Shown: piece by piece, positions 44,550 to 53,786 of the stretch
Position numbering within the stretch: the first letter of the stretch is position 1
Layout of the letters: every line of letters starts with the position of its first letter
Source: Myxococcales bacterium
GTDB taxonomy: Bacteria; Myxococcota_A; Polyangia; Polyangiales; Polyangiaceae
DNA length: 64,000 nt
Assembly (NCBI GenBank): GCA_016706225.1
Contig: JADJKB010000003.1
Coordinates: forward strand, 558,001-622,000
Direction of reading: 5' to 3'
Notes under the pieces: generated by a model
What the model was told of the DNA's origin: nothing
Seen by the model: the letters and a program-made list of their open reading frames with translations, nothing else
Databases searched by the model: none
Translations under genes and position numbers: made by a program

Positions 44550-46526
44550 GTGTCACCCACACACGGCGCCGAGGTGTGTTTGAGCGCCAAGGCGAGACGC
44601 GACGCCGAGACTCTACCCGCGGTGCCGAGGAGCGGCAGCGTGCGACCGCCAGAGAGCGGGCTCCTCGACGCACTGACCGGCGACTACCTCTCGCGTTATC
44701 AGGCCTCCGGCGAGACCAGCGTCGGCGGCATGGGGACCCTCACCCACCTGCACGACATCTGGCTCGACCGACGCGTCGTCGCCAAGGCGATCCGCTCGGA
44801 TCACCGCCACTCTGACCGAGTTCGTCAGCGCTTCTTGCGCGAAGCCCGGGTGCAGGGCGCGCTGCAACACCCAGGCATCGTGCCCGTGTTCGACATCGGA
44901 GTCTCCCCGACCGGGGACGCCTATTTCACCATGCGGCGGGTCAGCGGCCTGACCTTGGCGCAGGTGTTCGATCGCTTGCGCGACAGCGACCCCGAGATGA
45001 ACGAACGCTTCTCACCTCGACGCTTGGTTGGCGCGCTGAGCCAGGTCTGTCAGATCCTGCACTATGCCCACTGCCACGGCGTCATTCACCGTGACCTGAA
45101 GCCAGCAAACATCATGCTGGGCGACTTTGGTGAGGTCTACGTCCTCGACTGGGGAATTGCCAAGGTCGGCGCCGAGCCAGACCTCTTGCCCGACGAGGAC
45201 TCGAGTCCGCACAACACCTCGGGAGTGCGCGGGACTCGCTTGACACACGACGGCTCGGTGCTCGGCACTCCGGAGTACATGCCACCCGAGCAGAAGACGC
45301 GCGCCGAGGCGGTCGACGCCCGCGCGGACGTGTTCGCGCTCGGCGCCATGCTGTTCGAAGCGCTGACGCTCGAGGCGCTGCGGCAGGGGGGTGACGTGGC
45401 ACAAGCCCTGGCGCAGGTCGACGAAGACCCGCGCGTGCGAGAGCGCCTCGAACGGGTCGAGGAGCTCGACCCCGAGGTCGTGGACATTTGTGTCGCCGCC
45501 ATGGAGCTGGACCCGGAAAGCCGCCTGCCGGGGGCCGACGCCCTGTATCGCGCGCTGGAGGCGTACCTGGACGGCGCCCAAGACTACGAGCGGCGACGCA
45601 CCGAAGCCGCTCGCCTGGTCACCAAGGCTCGGACCGCGCTCGATGCGGTCGCGGACAAACCCGGGGAGCGAGACCAGGCTCGCGCCGCAGCGCTTGCCGA
45701 TCTGGGTCGCGCCCTGACGCTAGACCCGGAGTGCGCGCCGGCGCTCGAGGTGGCGATGGACATCGTCCTGGCCGAGCCGGAGACGCTGCCCAGCGGCGCA
45801 CGCGAGGAGCTCGACCGGGCGCTTCGAACGCAGGCTCACGGCACGGCTCGAGCTGCAGCGGGACTCGGGGCAATCTGGATCGCGCTGGTTGGATTGGCGA
45901 CCCTGATGGGTGTGCGCGACTGGATGCCATTCGCGCTGATCAGCGCCTGCATCGCGACGCTGATCGGTTACAACGCCAGCGTCGCGATAACCGGCAAACA
46001 CCAGCGTTTCATGCGCGGTGTCGTGATCGTTGCGACGTTCACTGCGGTGGCGACTGCCGGCGCGTTCGCCGGTCCATTCGTGGTCGTACCCGGCGTGGCG
46101 ATCTTGGCGGGCAGCGCTTTCATCTTCGTCTTGAGGGCGGACCGAGCACTGCGCTGGCTCGCCATCGTCAGCAGCGTGGCAGCAGTTGCCATCCCCCCAC
46201 TGCTTCAGCTCGCCGGTTTGCTCCCCGCTTCGTATGCGTTCGAACGTGGGGTGCTCCGCATCTTGCCCAATGCAGTGGGGTTCCCACCGAACGCAACGCT
46301 GGCGCTGATCTGGCTCGCGACCACGGCGGCAGTCGTCTTCTCCGGCTTGGTCGTGAGCTACGCGGTGAAGCGGCTCACCATCACTCAAGACGCCGCGCTA
46401 CTGCAGGCCTGGAGGCTGCGCCACCTCCTGCCACCCGCGGCCGCGCGCACACTGGCCAGTGCCGCCCGGCGTGTGTCGGTGCCCGAGTCTCGAACGACGC
46501 AGGCACCGAGTCAGCGCAAGCCCTGA
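44550..46526 (+). CDS. Ser/Thr protein kinase with multi-TM C-terminus
   Basis: A 658-residue protein from GTG 44550 (TTG 44580 also possible). Kinase domain at about 50-345: a glycine-loop region that reads TSVGGMGTL, the Lys in VVAKAIRSD, HRDLKPANIML, a DWG motif (VLDWGIAK) in place of DFG, and TPEYMPPEQKTRAE. A helical linker and about six membrane segments follow (GTARAAAGLGAIWIALVGLA, VVIVATFTAVATAGAFAGPF). Kinases with a membrane-embedded C-terminus probably sense membrane state. The DWG variant occurs in active bacterial kinases. A 106-bp upstream region shows only a small CTGGC/GCCAG hairpin and no clear promoter. Confidence 0.85.
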   Translation: MSPTHGAEVCLSAKARRDAETLPAVPRSGSVRPPESGLLDALTGDYLSRYQASGETSVGGMGTLTHLHDIWLDRRVVAKAIRSDHRHSDRVRQRFLREARVQGALQHPGIVPVFDIGVSPTGDAYFTMRRVSGLTLAQVFDRLRDSDPEMNERFSPRRLVGALSQVCQILHYAHCHGVIHRDLKPANIMLGDFGEVYVLDWGIAKVGAEPDLLPDEDSSPHNTSGVRGTRLTHDGSVLGTPEYMPPEQKTRAEAVDARADVFALGAMLFEALTLEALRQGGDVAQALAQVDEDPRVRERLERVEELDPEVVDICVAAMELDPESRLPGADALYRALEAYLDGAQDYERRRTEAARLVTKARTALDAVADKPGERDQARAAALADLGRALTLDPECAPALEVAMDIVLAEPETLPSGAREELDRALRTQAHGTARAAAGLGAIWIALVGLATLMGVRDWMPFALISACIATLIGYNASVAITGKHQRFMRGVVIVATFTAVATAGAFAGPFVVVPGVAILAGSAFIFVLRADRALRWLAIVSSVAAVAIPPLLQLAGLLPASYAFERGVLRILPNAVGFPPNATLALIWLATTAAVVFSGLVVSYAVKRLTITQDAALLQAWRLRHLLPPAAARTLASAARRVSVPESRTTQAPSQRKP

Positions 46527-46578
46527 AGCAATCGCCGCAGCTGGGGCGCCACCGGGCCGGGAGCGCAATGCCCGCGCG

Positions 46579-46910
46579 TCACGGGCAGCCGGAGGCCGTG
46601 CGCAGAAGCTCGATCTCGGCCAACAGGTCCGGGTCTTTCACCAAGGCCTCGATGGCGGCGCCGTTGATGGTCAGGCTCGAGATGTCCTTCGTCGCCTCGA
46701 GGAACAGCCATGCGCGTCCCCAGACCGTCAGCGTCGTGCCGCGCCGGCACGCGTCCTCGCTGATGCGTGTACGCGCCAGGGTACTGGGTCCGCGCCATCT
46801 TCAGCGCCATCAGCGCGAGGCCGCTGAGCGCGTAGTTTGCGCGACTCCGGCGTACGCAGACCAAACCAGAGCGCCGGCACGTTCATCGCCGGAGCGTCGC
46901 GCGCCCACAA
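46579..46910 (-). pseudogene. hypothetical protein gene with multiple frameshifts
   Basis: Protein-like pieces appear in three frames in order: MNVPALWFGLRTPESR, then RANYALSGLALMALKMARTQ, then the longer end TLTVWGRAWLFLEATKDISS and INGAAIEALVKDPDLLAEIE to the stop at 46579-46581. Two single-base changes would join them into about 105 residues. Nothing suitable lies further upstream, so the N-terminus is also uncertain. No family recognised. It is convergent with the kinase and divergent from the OmpA gene. Confidence 0.45.
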
Positions 46911-47063
46911 AACTGCGCAAGTCAGCCCGGTGAGGCGAATGGGTCGCGTGTTTCGGAGCGACCTCGCGGTCTCCGCGATTTGTCAAAAAACCGCGGCAAA
47001 CTTTGCGGGCGCGCCGCACACTCCGCCCTTGTTTTCGGCTGCCGCGAGTGGCAATCCGGAGCC

Positions 47064-48473
47064 ATGCGAACGTCCATCATTCTTTGCTCAGGCCTGCTGT
47101 GCGCATCAATCGCCTTCCCGGCGGGGGCTCAGGAGGCTGGCGCCTCGGGATCGCTGTCCCTCTCGGGCGCCGAGGGAAGCTCGAGCTCGAGCGGCGGCGG
47201 CGACTTCATGAGTCAGTACACGCCCGAAGCGGGCTTGATCGAACTCGGCGGTTTCTTCGGTCTGATCTGGATGAACAAGGAGCACAACCTGCGCGACGTG
47301 GGCGACACTCACCGCGAGTTCAAGCGCCCGGCGCTCGAACTCGGGCTTCGCGCCGCGTACTTCCCGCTGAGCTTCTTGGGTGCAGAGGTCGAAGGCGCGC
47401 TCGGACCGGGTGCCTCCGCGGGTGACGAGAAGGCGACACTCTGGGCAGCCCGCGGGCACGTCATCGGCCAGCTCCCGGGATCTCGCATCACCCCGTTCGT
47501 GCTGGCCGGCTTGGGGCGCCTCGGCGCGTCCACCGACGTCATGGGCAGTGACGGCGATCCGGAAGGGCACGTTGGCATCGGTGCCAAGATGGCCGTGAGC
47601 AGCATGCTCGACGTGCGCCTCGACCTGCGCGACAACATGACGGGCAAGAACCCGGAAACGCGCAGCGCGCGCCACGAAATCGCTCACCACCCAGAGGTCT
47701 TGTTGGGCCTGACGCTGACGCTCGGGCGCACGGTGAAAGAGGCGCCCGTGGCGGCGCCGGGGGATCGCGACAAGGATGGCTTCCTCGACCCCGACGACAA
47801 GTGCCCCGACGTGAAGGGCATCGCACCCGATGGCTGTCCCGACAAGGACCCCGACAAGGACGGCATCCTCGATCCGGACGACCAGTGCCCCGACGTGAAG
47901 GGCGTCGCACCCGACGGCTGTCCCGACAAGGATCCGGACAAGGACGGCATCCTCGACCCGGACGACAAGTGCCCCGACGTGAAGGGCATCCCGCCCGATG
48001 GGTGTCCCGACAGGGATCCGGACAAGGACGGCATCCTCGACCCGGACGACAAGTGCCCCACCGAGCCCGAGACGAAGAACGGCTTCGAGGACGAGGACGG
48101 CTGTCCCGACAAACTCCCCGACGCGGTGCAGAAGTTCTCTGGCGTGATTCAGGGCATCGAGTTCGACGTGAACAAGGCCAAGATCCGCGAGAAGTCCTTC
48201 AAGCTACTGGACGAGGCGGTCAAGGTCCTGACCGACTACCCGAAGCTGAAGATCGAAATCAGCGGGCACACCGACACCGACGGAAAACACGACCACAACG
48301 TGGACCTGTCCAAGCGTCGCGCTGACTCCGTGAAGGAGTACTTCACGAAGAAGGGCATCACCGAGGACCGCATTCAGACTCGCGGCGCAGGACCCGACGA
48401 GCCGATTGCCGACAACAAGACCAAAGCCGGCAAGCAAAAGAACCGCCGCATCGAGTTCAAGCTCATCCAGTGA
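47064..48473 (+). CDS. OmpA-family outer-membrane protein with TSP3-type repeats
   Basis: A 469-residue protein. Signal peptide MRTSIILCSGLLCASIAF ending AGA-QE; the frame is open 28 codons upstream but this start fits. Residues about 50-225 form an outer-membrane barrel (GLRAAYFPLSFLGAEVEGAL). Then come four thrombospondin type-3-like calcium repeats (DKDGILDPDDKCPD). The C-terminal 115 residues are an OmpA peptidoglycan-binding domain (LKIEISGHTDTDGKHDHNVD and RRADSVKEYFTKKGI, GAGPDEPIADN). It tethers the outer membrane to peptidoglycan. An 11-bp hairpin follows the stop. Confidence 0.9.
   Translation: MRTSIILCSGLLCASIAFPAGAQEAGASGSLSLSGAEGSSSSSGGGDFMSQYTPEAGLIELGGFFGLIWMNKEHNLRDVGDTHREFKRPALELGLRAAYFPLSFLGAEVEGALGPGASAGDEKATLWAARGHVIGQLPGSRITPFVLAGLGRLGASTDVMGSDGDPEGHVGIGAKMAVSSMLDVRLDLRDNMTGKNPETRSARHEIAHHPEVLLGLTLTLGRTVKEAPVAAPGDRDKDGFLDPDDKCPDVKGIAPDGCPDKDPDKDGILDPDDQCPDVKGVAPDGCPDKDPDKDGILDPDDKCPDVKGIPPDGCPDRDPDKDGILDPDDKCPTEPETKNGFEDEDGCPDKLPDAVQKFSGVIQGIEFDVNKAKIREKSFKLLDEAVKVLTDYPKLKIEISGHTDTDGKHDHNVDLSKRRADSVKEYFTKKGITEDRIQTRGAGPDEPIADNKTKAGKQKNRRIEFKLIQ
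47759..48090 (+). repeat. 84-bp coding tandem repeat (TSP3-like)
   Basis: Four near-identical units of 28 codons within the OmpA-family gene, each encoding the pattern DPDKDGILDPDD-CPDVKG. DNA identity between units is high, so recent expansion or gene-conversion is likely, and the number could vary. Confidence 0.75.
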
Positions 48474-48484
48474 GCACCGCCCGC

Positions 48485-48532
48485 GCGCGGAGCGACCGTA
48501 CCCATCCGGTACACTTGGCGATCGCTCCGCGC
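48485..48532 (+). terminator. 11-bp inverted repeat downstream of OmpA gene
   Basis: GCGCGGAGCGA (48485-48495) and TCGCTCCGCGC (48522-48532) are a perfect 11-bp pair with a 26-base loop, 11 bp after the OmpA stop. No T-run follows, so it is an unusual terminator or a mRNA 3'-stabilising structure. Confidence 0.5.
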
Positions 48533-48654
48533 ATCTCGTGCACGCGAGCTCGGCGCAGACGAATGATCTGCAGCTGAGGCCAGCGCCCTGGGAGGCGCGT
48601 ATTTTCTGGTTCTCCAGAGAGGTCGCGGTTGGGGCCGCAATGCGCCGACTGGCC

Positions 48655-48670
48655 TGGCAGTTGCACTGCC
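48655..48670 (+). promoter_or_regulatory. possible sigma-54 promoter / palindrome
   Basis: TGGCAG, five bases, CTGCC has GG and GC ten bases apart (48656-48657, 48668-48669), and a predicted start near 48681 precedes the GTG 48689. The same bases form the palindrome TGGCAGT-tgc-ACTGCCA (48655-48671). The -12 element is imperfect, so support is weak. Confidence 0.3.
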
Positions 48671-48688
48671 AAGGCGGGGGTCTACGGA

Positions 48689-50536
48689 GTGGGAGTGCGC
48701 GAGGGGCAGACCGAACAAGAGCACACGGCGCCGGAGCTCGACGTCTCCGCCGACATCCCCGTCTCGGCCACCCGCGACAGCCAGCGTCTGATGGAGCTCG
48801 AAGCGCGAGTGCGCGAGCTCACCCAAGCCCTCAGCGCGCTCGACGGACGCGTGCTCGGGCTCGAGGAGGCCAAGGTCCCCGTCAGCCTGAGCGCCGCCGC
48901 AAACGCCGAAGCCGCGGCGTCGGAAATCGAGCCTGAGGACGAGCCTTCCGAGCTCTCCCAGCCTGCGCAGCCGGAGCTGCGCGCCGGCGAGCTCTTGCCC
49001 CAGATCGCCAGCATCGGTGGACGCACGCTGTTGATCCTCGGCGGTGGGTACCTGCTTCGGGATCTGACCGAGCGTGGCACGCTCGGGCACGCATTGGGGA
49101 CCGTGGCCGGACTCGCGTACGCGACGATTTGGCTGGTTCTGTCTGACCAACGCGCCAGGAAAGGTCCGTCGGCCGCCGCAGCGTTCTACGGCGTTGTCTA
49201 CGCTTTGATCGCGCTGCCGCTGATGGGCGAGGTGACTGCGCGGTTCGAGCTGTTGTCACCTTGGCAATCCGCGTTCGGCTTCTGCGCGTCGGCAGCCGCA
49301 GGCATGTTCGTGGCGTGGCGGCGGCGTATGGCCTTGATCGCCTGGGCCGTCCTCGGGTTGTTGGTCTTCACCGTGGCGGGCACGGTTGCCGAGACCCACA
49401 CACCCGTGCCGTTTCTCCTGCTGCTGGTCGCGACAGGGGTTGGTTTCGATCTGGGCGCCGAGCTGCGCGAATGGTGGGCCCTACGCATTGCTTCCGCCGC
49501 GGTTGTAGATCTCGCTGTGCTGGCGTTCACCGCGGTCGTTCTGACCCAAGGCGCCTACTCTTCGACGACCCTCGTCGTTCAACTGACGTTGTTCGCCGCG
49601 TACATGTTGTCGTTCAGCGTGCGGGCGCACGTCCAGCAGCGTTTCTTGACGGCGTACGAGCGCTTGCAGTCAGTCGCGGTATTGCTGGTCGGTTACCTCG
49701 GCGCCGTGCTGGTAACGCATGTCGCGCCAGAAGGTCCGAGGCTCGCGCTCGGCGCTGCGAGCTTGGTCGCAGGCGCCGGCGCTTACGCGATCGCCTACTT
49801 CCTGTTCGTCGTGCCGGCCAAGAACCGGGTCGAGGCTTGGTTCACCACGACCTACGCGCTCTCCGGTGTGCTGGTCGGGAGTTGGCTGCTCTTGACCGAA
49901 CCGGGCTACGCCTGGACTCCCATCGGTGTGCTCTTGGCCCTGCTCGGCATGCGCGACAAACACGCGGCGCTGCCGCTTCACGCGGCGGTCTGCGCCTGCG
50001 TCGCGGCGCTCGGATCGCGCCTGTTGCCCGGGACGTGGGACGCTTTCTGGGCAAGCCCACACACGACTTGGACCACCTTGGACGCACCCTCGTTGGCGGC
50101 CTTGGCGCTGGCTTTGCTCGCCTACTTGCTGCCGCTCGAGAGCAGTCAGGCGCGCGGGCTCTGGCCGGGCAGAGCGGGCAAGGTCCTTGCGCTCGCTGTA
50201 CTGGTCGCGGGTCTCGGCGGCGTGCTCTTGGCGCTGTTGGTCGACACCGTCGGCGGCGGTCTGGGCGAGGGTGCGGATCCAGGGCGCATTGCGGCGCTGC
50301 GCACCGCCGTCCTCGCGGCGTCAGCCCTCAGCTTGGCGGCGGCATCCCGCATCGAGCGCTTCCGGGAGGCAGGACTGCTCGTCTACCCGGTGCTCGGCAT
50401 CGGAGCGGTGAAGCTCGTCGTTCAGGACTTCCCGACCGGCCGCGCAATCACGCTCTTCATCGGTTTCGCGCTGCTCGGCATGGCGTCGGTGATCGCCCCG
50501 CGGCTGCGTTTTCGCGGCCCAAAAACGCCGGCGTAG
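48689..50536 (+). CDS. DUF2339-like polytopic membrane protein
   Basis: About 615 residues with GTG 48689 chosen for a G-rich ribosome-like site eight bases upstream (48695 also possible). The N-terminus is a coiled coil (MELEARVRELTQALSALDGR) with an acidic linker. About 15-18 membrane helices follow to the C-terminus (GRTLLILGGGYLLRDLTERG, then GTLGHALGTVAGLAYATIWL), the pattern of DUF2339 proteins. Function is unknown; such proteins may be transport- or cell-envelope-related. Confidence 0.65.
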   Translation: MGVREGQTEQEHTAPELDVSADIPVSATRDSQRLMELEARVRELTQALSALDGRVLGLEEAKVPVSLSAAANAEAAASEIEPEDEPSELSQPAQPELRAGELLPQIASIGGRTLLILGGGYLLRDLTERGTLGHALGTVAGLAYATIWLVLSDQRARKGPSAAAAFYGVVYALIALPLMGEVTARFELLSPWQSAFGFCASAAAGMFVAWRRRMALIAWAVLGLLVFTVAGTVAETHTPVPFLLLLVATGVGFDLGAELREWWALRIASAAVVDLAVLAFTAVVLTQGAYSSTTLVVQLTLFAAYMLSFSVRAHVQQRFLTAYERLQSVAVLLVGYLGAVLVTHVAPEGPRLALGAASLVAGAGAYAIAYFLFVVPAKNRVEAWFTTTYALSGVLVGSWLLLTEPGYAWTPIGVLLALLGMRDKHAALPLHAAVCACVAALGSRLLPGTWDAFWASPHTTWTTLDAPSLAALALALLAYLLPLESSQARGLWPGRAGKVLALAVLVAGLGGVLLALLVDTVGGGLGEGADPGRIAALRTAVLAASALSLAAASRIERFREAGLLVYPVLGIGAVKLVVQDFPTGRAITLFIGFALLGMASVIAPRLRFRGPKTPA

Positions 50537-50554
50537 AGCGAAGCCGCGTTCGGG

Positions 50555-51355
50555 TCACCAATAAAAGGTGACGCCGCCGCGAAACAGCCCGCCGCCGGAG
50601 CTATTGGTCGTCTGACCCGTGTCGGGGTCGGTGAACTCGGGGTAGTAGCGCGCGTTGTCGTCCGTGCGCCCGCGCACGAAGCCGACCATGTCGATGTTCA
50701 ACGAGACCCGCCGGGTCACGCGGAACTCGAGTCCGGCGCCGAGCTGGCCGCCGAAGTAAGAGTAGTGCTGCTCGTAGGCATTGATGAGATCGCCGTTCTT
50801 GTCCCGCGGGGTCACCGTGGCGCCGCTGAAGCCGAAACCACCGAGCATGTAGAACTGCACGGCGTCCCGCGGGTTCACGAACACCATCGCGTTCAGGAGC
50901 AGCGCCGTCTCACGTCGATCGTTGCCCTGCCAGTCGATGCCACCGAAGAAGTCGAGACCCGCTTCGAACGCAAAATGGGGGATGGGCCGATAGCGAAAGC
51001 CAAGACCAAGTCCCGCCATGCCCGAGTCGTCGTGTCGGTTTTCACCCGAGCCCATCATCACACCTTGAAGGTGCAGATTGATGCCGAACTTGCGCGTCCA
51101 GCGCCGCTTCTTCGCCGGCGGCGGCAAGCGATATGGCTCCGGCTCGTAAACCATCGGCGGCGGCGGACCGCGACGCTCGAGCGGCTCGTCGGGCGGAGCA
51201 GCCTCGATGTCCTCATCGGTTGCGGGGGGAGGCGGCGGCGATGTCTCTTCGCAGAACCAGCCTCCCGGCGGGCAGTTGGGAATGTCCTCGGCGGCCGCGA
51301 GCGCGGGTGCGAGCAAGACGAGGCAGGCGATTGCTGAGGGAAGGCCAGTCCGCAT
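50555..51355 (-). CDS. outer-membrane beta-barrel protein
   Basis: A 266-residue protein. Signal peptide MRTGLPSAIACLVLLAPALA ends AAA-ED. A periplasmic Pro-rich stretch of about 60 residues follows (EETSPPPPPATDEDI), then a small barrel of about eight strands (MAGLGLGFRYRPIPHFAFEA, QLGAGLEFRVTRRVSLNIDM) ending in the aromatic TFYW that fits outer-membrane insertion. No specific function recognised. It has its own -24/-12 promoter with a consensus match and GGAG before the ATG. Confidence 0.8.
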   Translation of the reverse strand: MRTGLPSAIACLVLLAPALAAAEDIPNCPPGGWFCEETSPPPPPATDEDIEAAPPDEPLERRGPPPPMVYEPEPYRLPPPAKKRRWTRKFGINLHLQGVMMGSGENRHDDSGMAGLGLGFRYRPIPHFAFEAGLDFFGGIDWQGNDRRETALLLNAMVFVNPRDAVQFYMLGGFGFSGATVTPRDKNGDLINAYEQHYSYFGGQLGAGLEFRVTRRVSLNIDMVGFVRGRTDDNARYYPEFTDPDTGQTTNSSGGGLFRGGVTFYW

Positions 51356-51387
51356 GGGGGCTCCTACGAGCGGAACGAGCAGAGGTT

Positions 51388-51403
51388 AGCAACCTGAGTG
51401 CCA
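51388..51403 (-). promoter_or_regulatory. consensus sigma-54 promoter for barrel gene
   Basis: On the minus strand TGGCAC, five bases, TTGCT, an exact -24/-12 consensus with ten bases between GG and GC. Predicted start near 51377, 22 bases before the ATG at 51355, with GGAG (51361-51364) in between. Confidence 0.75.
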
Positions 51404-51444
51404 GTTGCCAGACCCCTCCAATCTGCGAGGTTTGAAAGGGACGC

Positions 51445-52683
51445 GTGGAGAAGCGTTTACACCAGCGTGGCACGCTGAATACTCCCGGATGCGTGGCCAC
51501 CGTCAGCCTGAAACCCGGACACGTACAGCCCGTCTGGGCCGGTCACCCGTGGGTCTACGCCCAGGCCGTCGCCCGGATCTCGGGCGGCGCGATGCCCGGC
51601 GACGAAGTCGAGGTCGTCGACGCCCAGGGCAACGTTCTGGGTCGAGGGCTCTACTCGCCAGGCTCGGCCATCGTGGTGCGCATGTACACGCGCGACAAGA
51701 GCACCCGCATCGACGGGGCTCTCTTCGAGCGCCGCCTGGCCGCAGCCAGCGAGCTGAGACGCATGCTCGGGCTGCCCGCCGAGGACACCAATGCCTATCG
51801 CGTCGTGCACGCCGAGGGCGACGATCTGCCGGGCCTCGTGGTCGACCGGTACGGGGACGTGGTGGTGTTTCAAGCGGCCACCATCGGTATCAAGAAGCGC
51901 GAAGTCGCGCTGCTCGACGCGCTCGAGACGGCGTTCCGCCCGCGGGCCATCATCGATCGAAGCTCGGAACGCGCGGCGAGCCTCGAAGGTTTCTCCGCAG
52001 CACGCGGCGTGGTGCGCGGCGACACGAGCGTTGGCGAGCTTGCCTTCCTGGAACGCGGATTGAAGTTCCGAATCCCGCTCGAGCTCGGACAGAAGACGGG
52101 GTTCTACGTCGACCAGCGCCCGCTCCGCGAGCGCGTCGAGACACTGGCACACGGCAAACGTGTGCTCGATACTTTCACCTACGTCGGAGCCATCGCCATG
52201 GCGGCGGCGCGCGGCGGCGCAAGCGAGGTGCACGCGGTGGATCAAAACGCCCTGGCACTGGAGGTGGCCGCGGAGTGTGCATGCGAGAACGGTCTCGCCG
52301 GCCGCATCCAGTTCGAGCGCGCTGACGCCCACGACGTGCTCTCTCTGGCCGGCAGAAAAGGCGGCTACGATCTGGTGGTGTGTGACCCGCCAAAGCTCGC
52401 GCCGACGCGCGCGGCCAAAAAGCGCGCGCTCGGCTCGATGCGCCGCCTCGCAGCCGCAGGAGCACGAGCCACGCGGCCCGGGGGATTGCTCGTGCTCTGC
52501 TCGTGCTCCGCCGCCATCGGCCTCGACGAGCTCACACGCGCCGCGGCCCTCGGCGGACGCGACGTGGGGGTTCGCCCCACCGTCCTGGAGCGCTGGTTTC
52601 AGGGGGCGGATCACCCAGTTCCGGCGGCCTTCCCGGAGGGTTTGTACTTGAGCTCACTGATCGTGGAGGTGCAGCCGCTGTGA
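51445..52683 (+). CDS. rlmI: class I rRNA methyltransferase with PUA domain, RlmI-like
   Basis: A 412-residue protein. A PUA domain lies at about 15-85 (ATVSLKPGHVQPVWAGHPWV), a central region at about 90-205, and a Rossmann methyltransferase at about 210-400. Motifs are GFYVDQRPLRERV, the SAM loop VLDTFTYVGAIAMAAARGGA and the catalytic CDPPKLAPTR. RlmI methylates C1962 of 23S rRNA at C5; homologues vary in target. GTG 51445 gives the usual length. The stop overlaps the next gene's GTG by four bases (GTGA), so translational coupling is likely. Confidence 0.85.
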   Translation: MEKRLHQRGTLNTPGCVATVSLKPGHVQPVWAGHPWVYAQAVARISGGAMPGDEVEVVDAQGNVLGRGLYSPGSAIVVRMYTRDKSTRIDGALFERRLAAASELRRMLGLPAEDTNAYRVVHAEGDDLPGLVVDRYGDVVVFQAATIGIKKREVALLDALETAFRPRAIIDRSSERAASLEGFSAARGVVRGDTSVGELAFLERGLKFRIPLELGQKTGFYVDQRPLRERVETLAHGKRVLDTFTYVGAIAMAAARGGASEVHAVDQNALALEVAAECACENGLAGRIQFERADAHDVLSLAGRKGGYDLVVCDPPKLAPTRAAKKRALGSMRRLAAAGARATRPGGLLVLCSCSAAIGLDELTRAAALGGRDVGVRPTVLERWFQGADHPVPAAFPEGLYLSSLIVEVQPL

Positions 52684-53765
52684 AACGTCTGGGGGCATTC
52701 GCGCTGCTCGTGGGCGTGCTTGCGACGACGCCGCTCCGCGCGGCGGAGCCTCGGCGCGTCGTGGTCGTGGTCAGCGCGCGCGACGCGGCGCGCGCGGAGA
52801 GTGTGCTCGGGGCGATCAGGGCGCAGCTCGGCGATCTGCCCGTGGCGCTGGTGGTCGAGGCGCCGGGTCAGATCCCGAAGGAGCTCCGCGACCGGCTGGA
52901 CTTCGCGGCGCGCGCTTGCAAAGAACACGACGCCGTCGGTGCATTCTTCGTCGAAGCCGAGCGCGAAGACGACCTGCTCCTTTACCTGATCGAACCCCAA
53001 GCCAAGCGCGCGCTGGTGCGACGGGTGAAGCGCTCGGTCGGGGCCGAACAGGCGGGTGTGGAAGAAGCGAGCCTCATCGTGCGCTCGACCGTCGGTGCGC
53101 TGCTCGAAGGGCGTGAGATCGGCATGGAAGCCGGACCCGAGTTGGCAGCGCCGCCAAAACCGCCACCACCGAAGCCGCCGCCGCCGGTGAAACCCTCCCC
53201 CGCACCAACACGACCCAAACCCGAAGCTCCCGTCGCCGGCACCGGACGCCTCGCCGCGCACTACGCGGGCGAGGCCTACGCGCCCGAAGCGACCTGGCAG
53301 AGCGGCTTGGGAGTCGAGCTGTCCGGGTCTCCGGACTCGCAGCTGTTCTTCGGGCTCGGTTATGTCGCGTACGCTCCGGTCGAGGTGGAGACGGAGTCCG
53401 CGCGAGTGCGGGTGGCGCGGCATCCGGTGCGCGTGTTCGTGGCCTACGAGATCCCGGCGGCGCGATTTCGTTTCGCTGGCCAGCTCGGTTTCATCGGAGA
53501 GCTCGATCGGCGCAGCACCACCAAGACCAGCGGCGGTGTGCTGCCCACGGAGTCCGCGGACGGCCTGACGTTCGCTCTCTCACCTAGGGTGACGGCGCAC
53601 TACCAAGTGTGGCAGCGTACGCACGTCTGGGCGGGTGTGGGCCTCGACATTTTCCTCAAGAATTCTGAGTACGTTGCAGAGCTTCCCGGACGGACCGAGT
53701 CGCTCCTCTCTCCCTACCGCACCCGCGCCGAGGCCTCCGTTGGACTCTCGGTCGATCTATGGTGA
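52680..53765 (+). CDS. exported protein with Pro-rich linker and outer-membrane-like domain
   Basis: A 361-residue protein from GTG 52680 (VKRLGAFALLVGVLATTPLR, AEPRRV after the signal peptide). Residues about 25-155 are a soluble alpha/beta domain (VVVVSARDAARAESVLGAIR). A Pro/Lys linker of about 35 residues follows (PPKPPPPKPPPPVKP), then a beta-rich C-terminal domain (FFGLGYVAYAPVEVETESAR, HVWAGVGLDIFLKNSEY) that looks like a small barrel. It sits between RlmI and the ECF sigma factor and may be sensed or controlled by the sigma system. Confidence 0.65.
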   Translation: MKRLGAFALLVGVLATTPLRAAEPRRVVVVVSARDAARAESVLGAIRAQLGDLPVALVVEAPGQIPKELRDRLDFAARACKEHDAVGAFFVEAEREDDLLLYLIEPQAKRALVRRVKRSVGAEQAGVEEASLIVRSTVGALLEGREIGMEAGPELAAPPKPPPPKPPPPVKPSPAPTRPKPEAPVAGTGRLAAHYAGEAYAPEATWQSGLGVELSGSPDSQLFFGLGYVAYAPVEVETESARVRVARHPVRVFVAYEIPAARFRFAGQLGFIGELDRRSTTKTSGGVLPTESADGLTFALSPRVTAHYQVWQRTHVWAGVGLDIFLKNSEYVAELPGRTESLLSPYRTRAEASVGLSVDLW

Positions 53766-53786
53766 GGAAAGTTCCACCCGGATCCC

